From NCBI RefSeq assembly GCF_900130015.1, contig NZ_FQXS01000034.1:1-44534 (forward strand): a DNA stretch of 44,534 nt, read 5' to 3'. The notes beneath the pieces were generated by a model. That model searched no databases. It saw only the letters and a program-made list of their open reading frames with translations, and was not told the origin of the DNA. Of the stretch, positions 8,403 to 16,564 are shown in pieces. The DNA is from Desulfofustis glycolicus DSM 9705 (GTDB taxonomy: Bacteria; Desulfobacterota; Desulfobulbia; Desulfobulbales; Desulfocapsaceae). Position 1 is the stretch's first letter. Each line of letters begins with the position of its first letter. The position numbers and the translations under genes are program-made.

Positions 8403-9116
8403 TTGAACGAACTCATAGAACAATTGGTAGCACTGCAGCACATCGACTTGAAGATCGACCAGATCGACGACAAGATCAAGGCCGAGCAGGAAGAGCTCGA
8501 TCAGCGTATTTCCGAGATGGCCGAACGGGAAACCCGGATCAAAGAGCAGGAAGAACGGATGGGCGAGCTCGAGAAGGAACGGCGTACCCTGGAAGATGAG
8601 ATGTCCGACAAGATCGCCCATGTCAAGGAACGGCAGTCGAAGATGATGCAGGTCCAGACCAGCCGTGAACAGACCGCCCTGCTCAAGGAGATCGAGGACG
8701 CCAAAAAGAGCGCCAAGGAAAACGAGGACAAAATCGTTGCCATCATGGAAGAGGTGGAAAAACTGGTCGCCGCCTCAACCGAGGACAAGAACCTGCTCAA
8801 AGCCGAAAAGGCCCTTGTCGAAGAGGCCCGGGATAAGGTTCGCACCGCCATTGACGACTTGAACAAGGGGCGGAAGACGAAGCAGGGCAAACGGGAAAAA
8901 CAGGCCGATGCGATCAACGGCTCAATGATCCGCAAATACGAACTGCTCAGGTCCCGGCGTAATGGCCTGGCCATAGTCAACGTCCTCGACGGCGTCTGCC
9001 AGGGCTGTTTCATGAACCTGCCGCCGCAACAGTTCAACCGGTTGCTCAAGGGAGATCAGGTGCTGGAATGCCCGTCCTGCCAGCGGCTGCTGTACCATCA
9101 GGCCGAGGACAATTAA
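8403..9116 (+). CDS. Coiled-coil protein with C4 zinc ribbon (COG1579-like)
   Basis: The 237-residue protein begins at a TTG: AGGAG at 8391-8395 lies seven bases before it, and the longer frame upstream only overlaps NIF3. Residues about 10-170 are almost continuous heptad-rich, charged helix. Residues about 195-232 hold a zinc ribbon, CQGC...CPSC. Proteins of this layout are widespread beside NIF3 genes, and their function is not established; they may bind nucleic acid or act as scaffolds. Transcription probably continues from the NIF3 gene. Confidence 0.9.
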   Translation: MNELIEQLVALQHIDLKIDQIDDKIKAEQEELDQRISEMAERETRIKEQEERMGELEKERRTLEDEMSDKIAHVKERQSKMMQVQTSREQTALLKEIEDAKKSAKENEDKIVAIMEEVEKLVAASTEDKNLLKAEKALVEEARDKVRTAIDDLNKGRKTKQGKREKQADAINGSMIRKYELLRSRRNGLAIVNVLDGVCQGCFMNLPPQQFNRLLKGDQVLECPSCQRLLYHQAEDN

Positions 9117-9162
9117 TTCCGGTTTTTCCTTCCATCTTCCGACGAGAAGGACTACATTTCAG

Positions 9163-9515
9163 GGTGGAGCGGGTGCATGATCGCTCCGGCCTCAGTGCCG
9201 GAGAGGAAAGTCCGAACTCCACCGGGCAGGATGGTTCGTAACGCGAACGCTGGGTGACCGGCGGAAAGTGCCACAGAAAACAAACCGCCCGAGCAATCGG
9301 GTAAGGGTGAAACGGCGAGGTAAGAGCTCACCGCTTCCCTGGTGACAGGGAAGGCACGGCAAACCCCATCCGGAGCAAGACCAAATAGGGAGATGTTTGA
9401 GGGCGGCCCGTCCGAGATCTCCGGGTAGGTTGCACGAGGTGTCGGGTGACCGGCATCCCAGTCAAATGATCATGACCCTTGCGGGAACAGAATTCGGCTT
9501 ATAGCCCGCTCCGCC
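9163..9515 (+). ncRNA. rnpB: RNase P RNA, bacterial class A
   Basis: The P1 helix pairs GGTGGAGCGGG at 9163-9173 with CCCGCTCCGCC at 9505-9515. Conserved core segments occur in order: GAGGAAAGTCCGAACTCC, CAGAAAACAAACCGCC, GGTAAGGGTGAAACGG and GGTAAGAGCTCACCG, then the 3' part AGGTTGCACGAGGTG, and AGAATTCGGCTTATAG near the end. It is the catalytic RNA that removes tRNA 5' leaders. It stands between the zinc-ribbon gene and ispDF, 36 bases before the latter. Confidence 0.97.
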
Positions 9516-9551
9516 TTTGAAGGTTCTCCACACTACGGCTCCCGACGCTTC

Positions 9552-10724
9552 ATGAAGCAACACGCTGCGGTTATCATTGTTGCCGCGGGCAGCGGCACCC
9601 GGATGGGCGCGGCCATGCCCAAGCAATACCTGGCCCTGGCCGGCACGCCGATTCTGGTCCGCAGCATCGTGCCGTTTACCCGTTGTTCGTTCATCGGCCA
9701 GATCATTGTCGTCGTTCCGGCGGACCGGATTGAACAAACCACCGCCCTGTTGGCCGAGAATAGCCTGAACGGGCCGGCAATGAGCGTCGTTGCCGGCGGG
9801 CGCCGACGCCAGGACTCGGTTTCTTGCGGACTCGCCGCGGTAGCTGACGGGATCGACATCGTTCTCGTGCATGACGGAGCCCGGCCGCTCGTCTCACCGC
9901 AGCTTATCGAGCGCTGCTACCGGGAAGTTGTCGCCTCTGGCGCCGCCATCGCCGCCGTCCCGGTCAAGGATACGGTCAAACGCGGCAACGCTGAGCTGCA
10001 CATCGCCGCAACAGTCGACCGCAGCTCCCTGTGGCTGGCCCAGACCCCGCAGGGTGCCCGCAAACACCTGTTGGTCGATGCCTTCGACCGGCTGGCCGAC
10101 CGGGACGTCACTGACGAGGCAGCGCTGCTCGAACAGGCGGGCACCCCGGTCCGGCTGGTGCATGGCGAGGAAAGCAACCGCAAAATTACCGGGCCGGAGG
10201 ACCTATTGCTGGCGGAATCGATCATGGCAACACAGAGCTCACCCCTGCGCATCGGACACGGATACGACGCCCATCGCTTCAGCGAGGGACGGCGCCTGGT
10301 TCTCGGCGGTGTCGAGATCGATTATCATCTCGGTCTGGCCGGCCACTCCGATGCCGACGTGGTGACCCACGCCCTGTGCGATGCACTGCTCGGGGCAATG
10401 GGCCTGGGAGATATCGGCCGCCACTTCCCGGATACCGACCCGGCTTTCAAGGACATTCTCTCGCTCAATCTGCTCGACTGGGTCATGGAAGCAGCAGCAA
10501 GCCGTCGTCTCGAACTCGTCAATGGTGATTTGACCATTGTCTGCCAGGCACCGAAACTCGCACCCGTCATCGGCCACATGCGCGACATGCTGGCCGGACA
10601 CTGCCGCTGCACCACCGATCGCATCAACATCAAGGCAACAACCACAGAACGCATGGGATTCACCGGCAGAGGAGAGGGAATCTGCTGCCATGCCGTGGTC
10701 TTGTTGCAGAAACTTTGCCGATAA
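9552..10724 (+). CDS. ispDF: Bifunctional IspD/IspF (MEP isoprenoid pathway)
   Basis: Residues about 1-228 form MEP cytidylyltransferase, with the CTP-binding AAGSGTRMG, PKQYLALAG, VHDGARPLV and the TQTPQ-like AQTPQGAR. Residues about 232-390 form MECDP synthase, with RIGHGYDAHRF, LGGVEID, LAGHSDADVVTHALCDALLG, GDIGRHFPDTDP and TTERMGFTGRGEG; the Asp and two His of the zinc site are present. The enzyme catalyses the third and fifth steps of isoprenoid precursor synthesis in the cytosol. The fusion is known in several proteobacteria. No clear ribosome site precedes the ATG. Confidence 0.96.
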   Translation: MKQHAAVIIVAAGSGTRMGAAMPKQYLALAGTPILVRSIVPFTRCSFIGQIIVVVPADRIEQTTALLAENSLNGPAMSVVAGGRRRQDSVSCGLAAVADGIDIVLVHDGARPLVSPQLIERCYREVVASGAAIAAVPVKDTVKRGNAELHIAATVDRSSLWLAQTPQGARKHLLVDAFDRLADRDVTDEAALLEQAGTPVRLVHGEESNRKITGPEDLLLAESIMATQSSPLRIGHGYDAHRFSEGRRLVLGGVEIDYHLGLAGHSDADVVTHALCDALLGAMGLGDIGRHFPDTDPAFKDILSLNLLDWVMEAAASRRLELVNGDLTIVCQAPKLAPVIGHMRDMLAGHCRCTTDRINIKATTTERMGFTGRGEGICCHAVVLLQKLCR

Positions 10725-10736
10725 GGAACCCCCATC

Positions 10737-11879
10737 ATGAGCATCGCCATCAACAGACAACGACTTGCCGACTATTTTACCACCCTGGCCGAGACCAGCA
10801 GTCCCTCCCGCGAGGAAAAACAGGTCGCGGATTACTTGCGCCAGACATTTACCGCGCTCGGTGCCGACTTCATCCATGAAGACGACTCGGCTGCCCAGAC
10901 CGGCTCGGGCACCGGTAACCTGATCATTCGCTTCACCGGTTCGACAGACGCCCCGCCGATCTTTTTCGCTTGTCACATGGACACGGTAAAACCCGGCCAT
11001 AATGTCCAGGTCAAGCGTGACGGCGATATCTTCACCAGCAAGGGGGATACGGTTCTCGGCGGCGACGACAAATCCGGCATCGCTCCGCTCATCGAATTGA
11101 TCAACCTGCTCAAGGAAAACAAGACGGCCCATCGCACCATCGAACTTGTCTTCACCACCTGCGAAGAAATCGGCCTGCGCGGAGCCAAAGCCCTGGACCA
11201 CCGGCAACTCCAGGCTACGTTCGGGTATGCCCTCGATTCCACCGGCGTCGATAAAATCATCATCGCCGCACCGGCTGCCAACAAGGTCAGGATCGACGTC
11301 CACGGTACCGCCTCCCACGCCGGACTCAACCCCGAAGCCGGCGTCAACGCATTGCTGATCGCCGCCCAGGCCATCACCAAGCTGCGCATCGGCCGGATTG
11401 ATGACGAATCAACAGCCAATATCGGGGTCATCGAAGGCGGCGTCGCCACCAACATCGTTCCGGAACACCTTTTCCTGAAAGGCGAGGTGCGCAGTCATTC
11501 GATGACCAAGCTGGATGCCTACACCGATGAAATGCGGCGCCATTTCGTCGATACCGCGGCCGACTGGCCGATTCCCCCGGAATCTGAGGCCCGGCGGCCC
11601 ACCGTCACCTTTACCGTGGAGTCGGACTATCCGGCCATGCGACTCGGCGAGACGGACCAGGTTCTCGAAACGGCGCGCACCGCCGCCCGCAAGCTGGACC
11701 GTCAGCTATCTTTTGTCATCGGCGGCGGCGGCAGCGACGCCAATGTCTTCAACAGCTTCGGCCTGGCCACCGCCATCCTGGCGACCGGCATGAACGAAGT
11801 GCACACCACCGACGAATGTCTCGACCTCAACGATATGGTCAGGTTGACCGAGTTGCTCTATGCCATCGTCACCGAATGA
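10737..11879 (+). CDS. Peptidase T-like M20/M42 aminopeptidase
   Basis: The 380-residue protein begins with an ATG after AAGGAA. The first metal site FACHMDTVKP, the bridging Asp in LGGDDKSGIAPLIEL, the catalytic Glu pair in FTTCEEIGLRGAKAL and the dimerisation insert with THG-like VHGTASHAGLNPEAGVNA are all present. The final metal His lies in NEVHTTDE. This matches the PepT-like family of co-catalytic zinc exopeptidases, and substrates are probably small peptides. It follows ispDF by 12 bases and ends before a strong terminator. Confidence 0.9.
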   Translation: MSIAINRQRLADYFTTLAETSSPSREEKQVADYLRQTFTALGADFIHEDDSAAQTGSGTGNLIIRFTGSTDAPPIFFACHMDTVKPGHNVQVKRDGDIFTSKGDTVLGGDDKSGIAPLIELINLLKENKTAHRTIELVFTTCEEIGLRGAKALDHRQLQATFGYALDSTGVDKIIIAAPAANKVRIDVHGTASHAGLNPEAGVNALLIAAQAITKLRIGRIDDESTANIGVIEGGVATNIVPEHLFLKGEVRSHSMTKLDAYTDEMRRHFVDTAADWPIPPESEARRPTVTFTVESDYPAMRLGETDQVLETARTAARKLDRQLSFVIGGGGSDANVFNSFGLATAILATGMNEVHTTDECLDLNDMVRLTELLYAIVTE

Positions 11880-11961
11880 GGATCGAGCTCTTTCGACGGT
11901 TCAGCTTTGTTGTTGAATTTGTGCCACGTTTGATTTAAACAGAGCCAATCAACCGAAGATC

Positions 11962-12003
11962 AAGGCACAAAGACGCTTGCTTCTTTGTGCCTTCCGTTTT
12001 TCC
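11962..12003 (+). terminator. Rho-independent terminator after the ispDF-peptidase unit
   Basis: An 11-bp perfect stem, AAGGCACAAAG at 11962-11972 with CTTTGTGCCTT at 11983-11993, is followed by CCG and a T run. It separates the peptidase gene from purF. Confidence 0.88.
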
Positions 12004-12089
12004 CGGTAGCACTACCGGCGTTTCGATTGCCGATAGCGGTCTTCCGATCCGAACTGATTTTCGACTCCTCAACCAGTCGCAGACATCAC

Positions 12090-13532
12090 ATGAACACGCA
12101 GATCCCAGCAGCCCCCAGTTCCGCCGTCGATTCTCTCCGTCCCACCCACGAATGCGGCGTCTGCGGCATTTACGATCATCACGACGCGGCCAAGTTCGCC
12201 TATTTCGGGCTGTACGCATTACAGCACCGCGGCCAGGAAAGCGCCGGCATCGTCACTTCCAACGGCAAGCAGGTCTATATTCACAAGAATATGGGACTGG
12301 TCCCGGAAGTCTTTTCCGAAGAAATCCTGAGCAAGCTGGCCGGCGACATCGCCATCGGCCACGTCCGTTATTCGACTACCGGCGCCTCTACCATCATCAA
12401 CACCCAGCCGCTGCTGGCGACGCACAAAGGCACTTCACTGGCCGTCGCCCATAATGGCAACCTGGTCAACTCCGTCGAATTGCGGCGGGAACTGGAAATG
12501 CGCGGCTCGATCTTCCAGACCACCATGGACAGCGAGGTGGTTCTGCACCTGATGGCACACGCCTCGGACAACTCGTTCGAAGAAGCCCTGAGACAAACGC
12601 TGACGCAACTGAAGGGCGCTTTTTCCATGGTGATGATGAGCCAGGACGCCCTGATCGCCGTCCGCGACCCAAACGGCTTCCGGCCGCTCTGCCTCGGCAA
12701 ATTGCCCAACGGCGGCTATATCGTCGCCTCCGAGACCTGCGCCCTGGATCTGGTCGAGGCCGCCTATCTCCGCGACATCGCCCCGGGCGAAGTGCTGATC
12801 TGCAAAGACGGCGCGCTGCACTCGATCTATCCGTGGCCGGCCAGGCGGAGCAGCTTCTGTATCTTTGAAAGCGTCTACTTTGCACGGCCGGATTCGGACA
12901 TCTTCGGCATCAATGTCTACCAGACACGAAAGCGTATGGGACAGATGCTGGCCCGCGAATGCCGTATCGACGGGGATTTCGTGATGCCCTTTCCCGACTC
13001 CGGTAACTACGCGGCTATCGGCTACTCACAGGAATCCGGACTGCCACTGGAATTCGGGGTGATTCGAAACCATTACGTCGGCCGCACCTTTATCCAGCCG
13101 ACCCAGTCGATGCGCGACTTCAACGTGCGCGTCAAGCTCAACCCGGTTCGCTCGTTTCTCACCGGCAAGCGGGTAATCATCATCGAGGATTCGATCATCA
13201 GGGGAACCACGGGCAAGAGCCGGGTTCGCTCGCTGCGCGATGCCGGGGCCAAAGAGGTGCATATGTTGGTCAGCTGCCCGCCGACCCGGTATCCCTGCTT
13301 TTACGGCATTGATTTCCCGTCATGCAAAGAACTGATAGCATCCGGCAATGACGTTCCGGCCATCGCCGACTATCTCGGTCTCGACTCGCTCTACTACCTG
13401 AGTCTGGAAGGAATGGTCGCCGCCACCGGCATGGCCATGCAGGATTTTTGTCTGGCCTGTTTCAACGCCGACTATCCGGTGCCGCCCGATCGCAATTTCC
13501 ACAAAGACGCACTGGCCGGCTGCGGCAGTTGA
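12090..13532 (+). CDS. purF: Amidophosphoribosyltransferase (glutamine PRPP amidotransferase)
   Basis: The enzyme of about 480 residues makes phosphoribosylamine, the first committed step of purine synthesis. CGVCGIYDH puts the catalytic Cys at residue 22, so 21 residues must be removed, as in the Bacillus-type enzyme. The Ntn glutaminase domain (LQHRGQESAG, IGHVRYSTTG, AHNGNL) is followed by the phosphoribosyltransferase domain with the PRPP loop VIIIEDSIIRGTT. Cysteines in SCPPTRYPCFYG, FPSCKEL and FCLACF fit the structural 4Fe-4S cluster. The ATG at 12090 lacks a strong ribosome site; a longer open frame upstream runs through the terminator and is unlikely. Confidence 0.95.
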   Translation: MNTQIPAAPSSAVDSLRPTHECGVCGIYDHHDAAKFAYFGLYALQHRGQESAGIVTSNGKQVYIHKNMGLVPEVFSEEILSKLAGDIAIGHVRYSTTGASTIINTQPLLATHKGTSLAVAHNGNLVNSVELRRELEMRGSIFQTTMDSEVVLHLMAHASDNSFEEALRQTLTQLKGAFSMVMMSQDALIAVRDPNGFRPLCLGKLPNGGYIVASETCALDLVEAAYLRDIAPGEVLICKDGALHSIYPWPARRSSFCIFESVYFARPDSDIFGINVYQTRKRMGQMLARECRIDGDFVMPFPDSGNYAAIGYSQESGLPLEFGVIRNHYVGRTFIQPTQSMRDFNVRVKLNPVRSFLTGKRVIIIEDSIIRGTTGKSRVRSLRDAGAKEVHMLVSCPPTRYPCFYGIDFPSCKELIASGNDVPAIADYLGLDSLYYLSLEGMVAATGMAMQDFCLACFNADYPVPPDRNFHKDALAGCGS

Positions 13533-13568
13533 GCAACGGCTGGCTGTCACCAGCAGGAGGAAGGGAGA

Positions 13569-14468
13569 TCAGATCCGGCAGACCACGCAGTTCTTGCCGG
13601 AATGCTTGGCGTCATACATCGCCTGGTCTGCCCGTTTCTGCATCACGGTAATATCTTCGAGAATACTGGCCGACTTGTCCCTGATACAGGAGACGATACC
13701 GATCGACAGCGTCGTCCCGTCGAAATTGCTTTCGACAAACCTGAGCAAGATCCGCTGTACGATTTCGGTGGCCTGGGTAGCGGTTGTCTGCGGCAACAAC
13801 ACGGCAAATTCGTCACCCCCGAGGCGAAAGCAGAGATCGACGCTGTCGCGGGTGCAGATCTTCATTGTATCGGCCAGGGAGATCAATACATTGTCACCCT
13901 CGTCGTGACCATGTGAATCATTGTATTCCTTGAAGTTATCGATATCGATAATGGCCAGAAACAACGAGTAGTTCTGTCGAGACGCCCGTTCGACTTCACG
14001 CGGGAAGCGCAGATTGAAGGCTCGGCGATTGAGCAGGGAGGTCAGCCCGTCGCACAAGGACAAGGCTTCCAGCTTGCGGATCATGTGCCGTTCACGCAGG
14101 GCCCTGGCCAGCTTTGCCTCAAGTTCGGCCTGATCGATCGGCTTTTTGATAAAATCGATTGCTCCAGCCCTGATGACATCGGCGTAACTGGCCTTTTCAC
14201 TATAACCGGTGGCGATGATGACGTCCGTTTCGGAGTGATGACGAATGATGTACTTGAGCAGTTCGATGCCGTCCATATTAGGCATCATCAGATCGGAAAG
14301 AACGATATCACATCTGGTTTTCTTTAATATTTCGGTGGCTTCAATGCCGTCAGCGGCGCACAGACAGCGATAACCGAGCGATGATACCAAGACATTAAGT
14401 GTCTTCAGGACCAGATCATCGTCATCCACCACCAGGATGATCGCCGTGCCGTCGTCTCTCCAATCCAT
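13569..14468 (-). CDS. Response regulator with diguanylate cyclase output (REC-GGDEF)
   Basis: The 299-residue protein has a receiver domain (about 10-125) with the acidic pair VVDDDD, phospho-acceptor Asp in LSDLMMPNMDG, and a KP motif (IKKPID). A GGDEF domain (about 135-297) follows, with DGLTSLLNRRAF, IDIDNFKEYND and an intact GGDEF active-site loop in RLGGDEFAVLLP. It should make cyclic-di-GMP from two GTP after phosphorylation by an unknown kinase. No RxxD inhibitory site is evident five residues before the loop. It is convergent with purF and begins the signalling neighbourhood to its right. Confidence 0.94.
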   Translation of the reverse strand: MDWRDDGTAIILVVDDDDLVLKTLNVLVSSLGYRCLCAADGIEATEILKKTRCDIVLSDLMMPNMDGIELLKYIIRHHSETDVIIATGYSEKASYADVIRAGAIDFIKKPIDQAELEAKLARALRERHMIRKLEALSLCDGLTSLLNRRAFNLRFPREVERASRQNYSLFLAIIDIDNFKEYNDSHGHDEGDNVLISLADTMKICTRDSVDLCFRLGGDEFAVLLPQTTATQATEIVQRILLRFVESNFDGTTLSIGIVSCIRDKSASILEDITVMQKRADQAMYDAKHSGKNCVVCRI

Positions 14469-14650
14469 GTAATATCAACAGATACCAAATAGTTAGTCTT
14501 CCACCCCTGACAGGTATTGTAGCCGCCTTTAGCGGCAATGTCCAACTACATTTTGGTAATCAATCACTTTCTTTGCTGCCGGCACCGCCAAGAAAACCTT
14601 GTTTTTTTGTGAACTATAAGTATAAAGAAGCTCTTACCACCGGTAACCAG

Positions 14651-14680
14651 TTGCCCCCTTCCATTCAGATCGCCTATAAT
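14651..14680 (+). promoter_or_regulatory. Sigma70-type promoter of the HD-like gene
   Basis: TTGCCC at 14651-14656 and a perfect TATAAT at 14675-14680 are 18 bases apart. Transcription would begin near 14687, giving a 20-base leader for the ATG at 14707 or 65 bases for the ATG at 14752. Confidence 0.6.
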
Positions 14681-14706
14681 AAAGGGTGTATTAAAACGGC
14701 ACAGGC

Positions 14707-15666
14707 ATGGCTCTTCAAGCCCGGTATGATTTCAGCAACAGCGGCAGCGGCATGAACGCTTCACAACAGGATACAACCTTTCGCTTGCACCGGATCTTTG
14801 AAAGCGGCGCCACGCCCGATCCGGTCGACGAAATTCTCACGTTGGTGGAGCTGATCAATCCATCCGTTAACCAGGAAACGGTGCTGGCCTTCCATCACGA
14901 TATCCAGGATATCTTTTCCGGGTATTACCCGGGATTTCGGGAAAACGGCAATAAATACCACAACCTTCGACATACCTTCGGCGTCGTCCTGGCAACCGTT
15001 CGACTCTTTCACGGTCTGACCCTGGAAGGACATCGCTTCTCCGACGATATCATCATCAAAGGGCTGCTCAGCGCCTATTTCCACGACACCGGCCTGTTAT
15101 TGCGCTCCTTCGATACTGCCGATACCGGCGCCGAGTTCACCCAGTACCACGAAGCTCGCTCCATCAGCTCCCTGTTCAAATACCTTGAATCCTACAACTT
15201 CGACGACGCCATGCGGCTCGATTGCGCCTCGATGATTCGCTGCACCAATCTCGCCCTGGACATCGAATCGATCGAGTTCGGCTCTCCGGAAACCAAGTGC
15301 GCCGGACAGATTCTCGGGACCGCTGACATTCTCGCCCAGATGGCGGATCGTTATTATCTGGAACAACTGCCGTTTCTCTTTCAGGAACACCGGGCCGGGG
15401 GTCTCAATCACTACGACAGCGCCTTTGATCTGATGAACGATACCGCCCATTTTCATCAGGTTATCATAGAACGACTCCGCCGTGAATTGGGAAATGTTGC
15501 GCGGGCGATGCGGATTCATTTCCGGCATCGCTGGGATATCGACAGAGACCTATACGAAGAGAATATAGAAAGTAATATCAAATATCTGAGCACGGTTATC
15601 AAAGACTGCCAAAACCTGGAAAGCCTCTTGACTCACCTGCGGCGGCGGCCCCCGTTCCGCAGCTGA
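14707..15666 (+). CDS. HD/PDE-like metal-dependent phosphohydrolase
   Basis: The protein of 319 residues (304 if it starts at the ATG at 14752) contains KYHNLRHTFGVVLAT and, about 45 residues later, SAYFHDTGLL. The HN-x-x-H followed by an HD pair resembles the metal site of class I cyclic-nucleotide phosphodiesterases and of HD-domain hydrolases. A further ILGTADILAQMADRYYLEQ provides the usual late Asp. It may cleave a cyclic nucleotide, though the substrate is not shown by the sequence. Its position beside a GGDEF protein and a cyclic-nucleotide-binding protein makes a signalling role plausible. No clear ribosome site marks either start. Confidence 0.75.
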   Translation: MALQARYDFSNSGSGMNASQQDTTFRLHRIFESGATPDPVDEILTLVELINPSVNQETVLAFHHDIQDIFSGYYPGFRENGNKYHNLRHTFGVVLATVRLFHGLTLEGHRFSDDIIIKGLLSAYFHDTGLLLRSFDTADTGAEFTQYHEARSISSLFKYLESYNFDDAMRLDCASMIRCTNLALDIESIEFGSPETKCAGQILGTADILAQMADRYYLEQLPFLFQEHRAGGLNHYDSAFDLMNDTAHFHQVIIERLRRELGNVARAMRIHFRHRWDIDRDLYEENIESNIKYLSTVIKDCQNLESLLTHLRRRPPFRS

Positions 15667-15687
15667 GTCCGCCACACTGCCCCTTTC

Positions 15688-15906
15688 TCATTTTTCCCGC
15701 GGATCCCGACCGGTCTCGAACATCTCAAACAGGTCGTAAAAAAGCCTGGCCACCGCCCCGTAATGAGTGACCGCGCCTGACCCGGCATAGGCTCTGGTCA
15801 ACTCCAAGGCCTTGGCAAAGCTCTCCTGACTGTCACTGTGTTGCGGATCTTTCAGCGCCTTGATCAGACGCTCGCCGATCAATTTGTCGCTTTTTTCCAT
15901 TTTCAT
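15688..15906 (-). CDS. Small conserved-looking helical protein, unknown function
   Basis: A 72-residue acidic-basic protein predicted to be helical, rich in Lys, Asp and Glu, with no Cys and no membrane segment. The ATG is preceded by GGAGG with a five-base spacing, which supports it as a real gene. It converges on the HD-like gene, 21 bases apart. I do not recognise a family. Confidence 0.65.
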   Translation of the reverse strand: MKMEKSDKLIGERLIKALKDPQHSDSQESFAKALELTRAYAGSGAVTHYGAVARLFYDLFEMFETGRDPREK

Positions 15907-15937
15907 CGATGCCTCCCAGCTCTCTGTCCTATCGAAA

Positions 15938-16078
15938 GAGCCATTTGCAAAACACTCTTTTCGCTCAAACTCTGCGTTATGCTCAAAATTTTATCCTCGG
16001 AATATCGTGTATATGCCTGCGATAAATTTTTTCGCAGGCCTTGATTTTGAACGAAAATCTAAGTTTTGCAAAAGGCTC
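15938..16078 (+). repeat. MITE-like palindromic element, copy 1
   Basis: This 141-bp element has 16-bp terminal inverted repeats (GAGCCATTTGCAAAAC and its partner, one mismatch) and long imperfect inverted arms around a core (15992-16021) shared with the other two copies. TCGAAAG occurs at 15932-15938 and again at 16077-16083, a probable 6-7 bp target-site duplication with one-base overlap at each element end. It carries no gene. It lies between the small gene and the zinc-ribbon ORF. Confidence 0.88.
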
Positions 16079-16203
16079 GAAAGTGCATATAAAACCGCAA
16101 AAATGGGTATTTCTACCTATGGAAAGCCGTACGTCCTTCTGCTATCCTTGAGGCTCTTGCGTGCTTTTGCCATGCTGTCCACAACGCCGACTCGAGCCAA
16201 GCA

Positions 16204-16545
16204 ATGCCCTTTTTTAAATGCAAACAATGTAACCACATTGATACCCCGCCACGTTTCACCGAACGCGCCGGCAGGAGCAATCTGCCGCCCGTTTGCCCGC
16301 GATGTTTCAACGACCAGGAAAACATCGTGACTATCGGTGACGAGGTCAGTTGCGTGGAGTGTATTTACCACAGCTGGGGGGCCGGTTCGTGCTGCCATCC
16401 CGAGAACAAGGCCGGAGCTGACTTCTGGAGTCGACCGCAGACATCCTGTTACACATCGCGCTTCGCTCGAGAAGCGGACGTCCGTCCATCATCACCAGCA
16501 CACACCGTTATCAACTTCGTCAACACCGGACAGTCCCACACCTGA
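16204..16545 (+). CDS. Small Cys-rich zinc-ribbon-like protein
   Basis: The 113-residue product starts FFKCKQCNHIDTPPRF and continues with CPRC, CVEC and a later CC-H pair, so two zinc-ribbon-like sites are possible (about residues 6-34 and 50-65). A more ordinary, serine-rich tail follows. There is no clear ribosome site before the ATG. The regular CxxC spacing argues for a real protein, and the function is unknown. It is convergent with the HEAT/cyclic-nucleotide-binding gene, 19 bases apart. Confidence 0.6.
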   Translation: MPFFKCKQCNHIDTPPRFTERAGRSNLPPVCPRCFNDQENIVTIGDEVSCVECIYHSWGAGSCCHPENKAGADFWSRPQTSCYTSRFAREADVRPSSPAHTVINFVNTGQSHT

Positions 16546-16564
16546 AAGAGGTGCCACGTCTCTG

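Noticed and set aside
16081-16203. Promoter or RNA gene between MITE copy 1 and the zinc-ribbon ORF
   Set aside because: No box pair or conserved structure was found.
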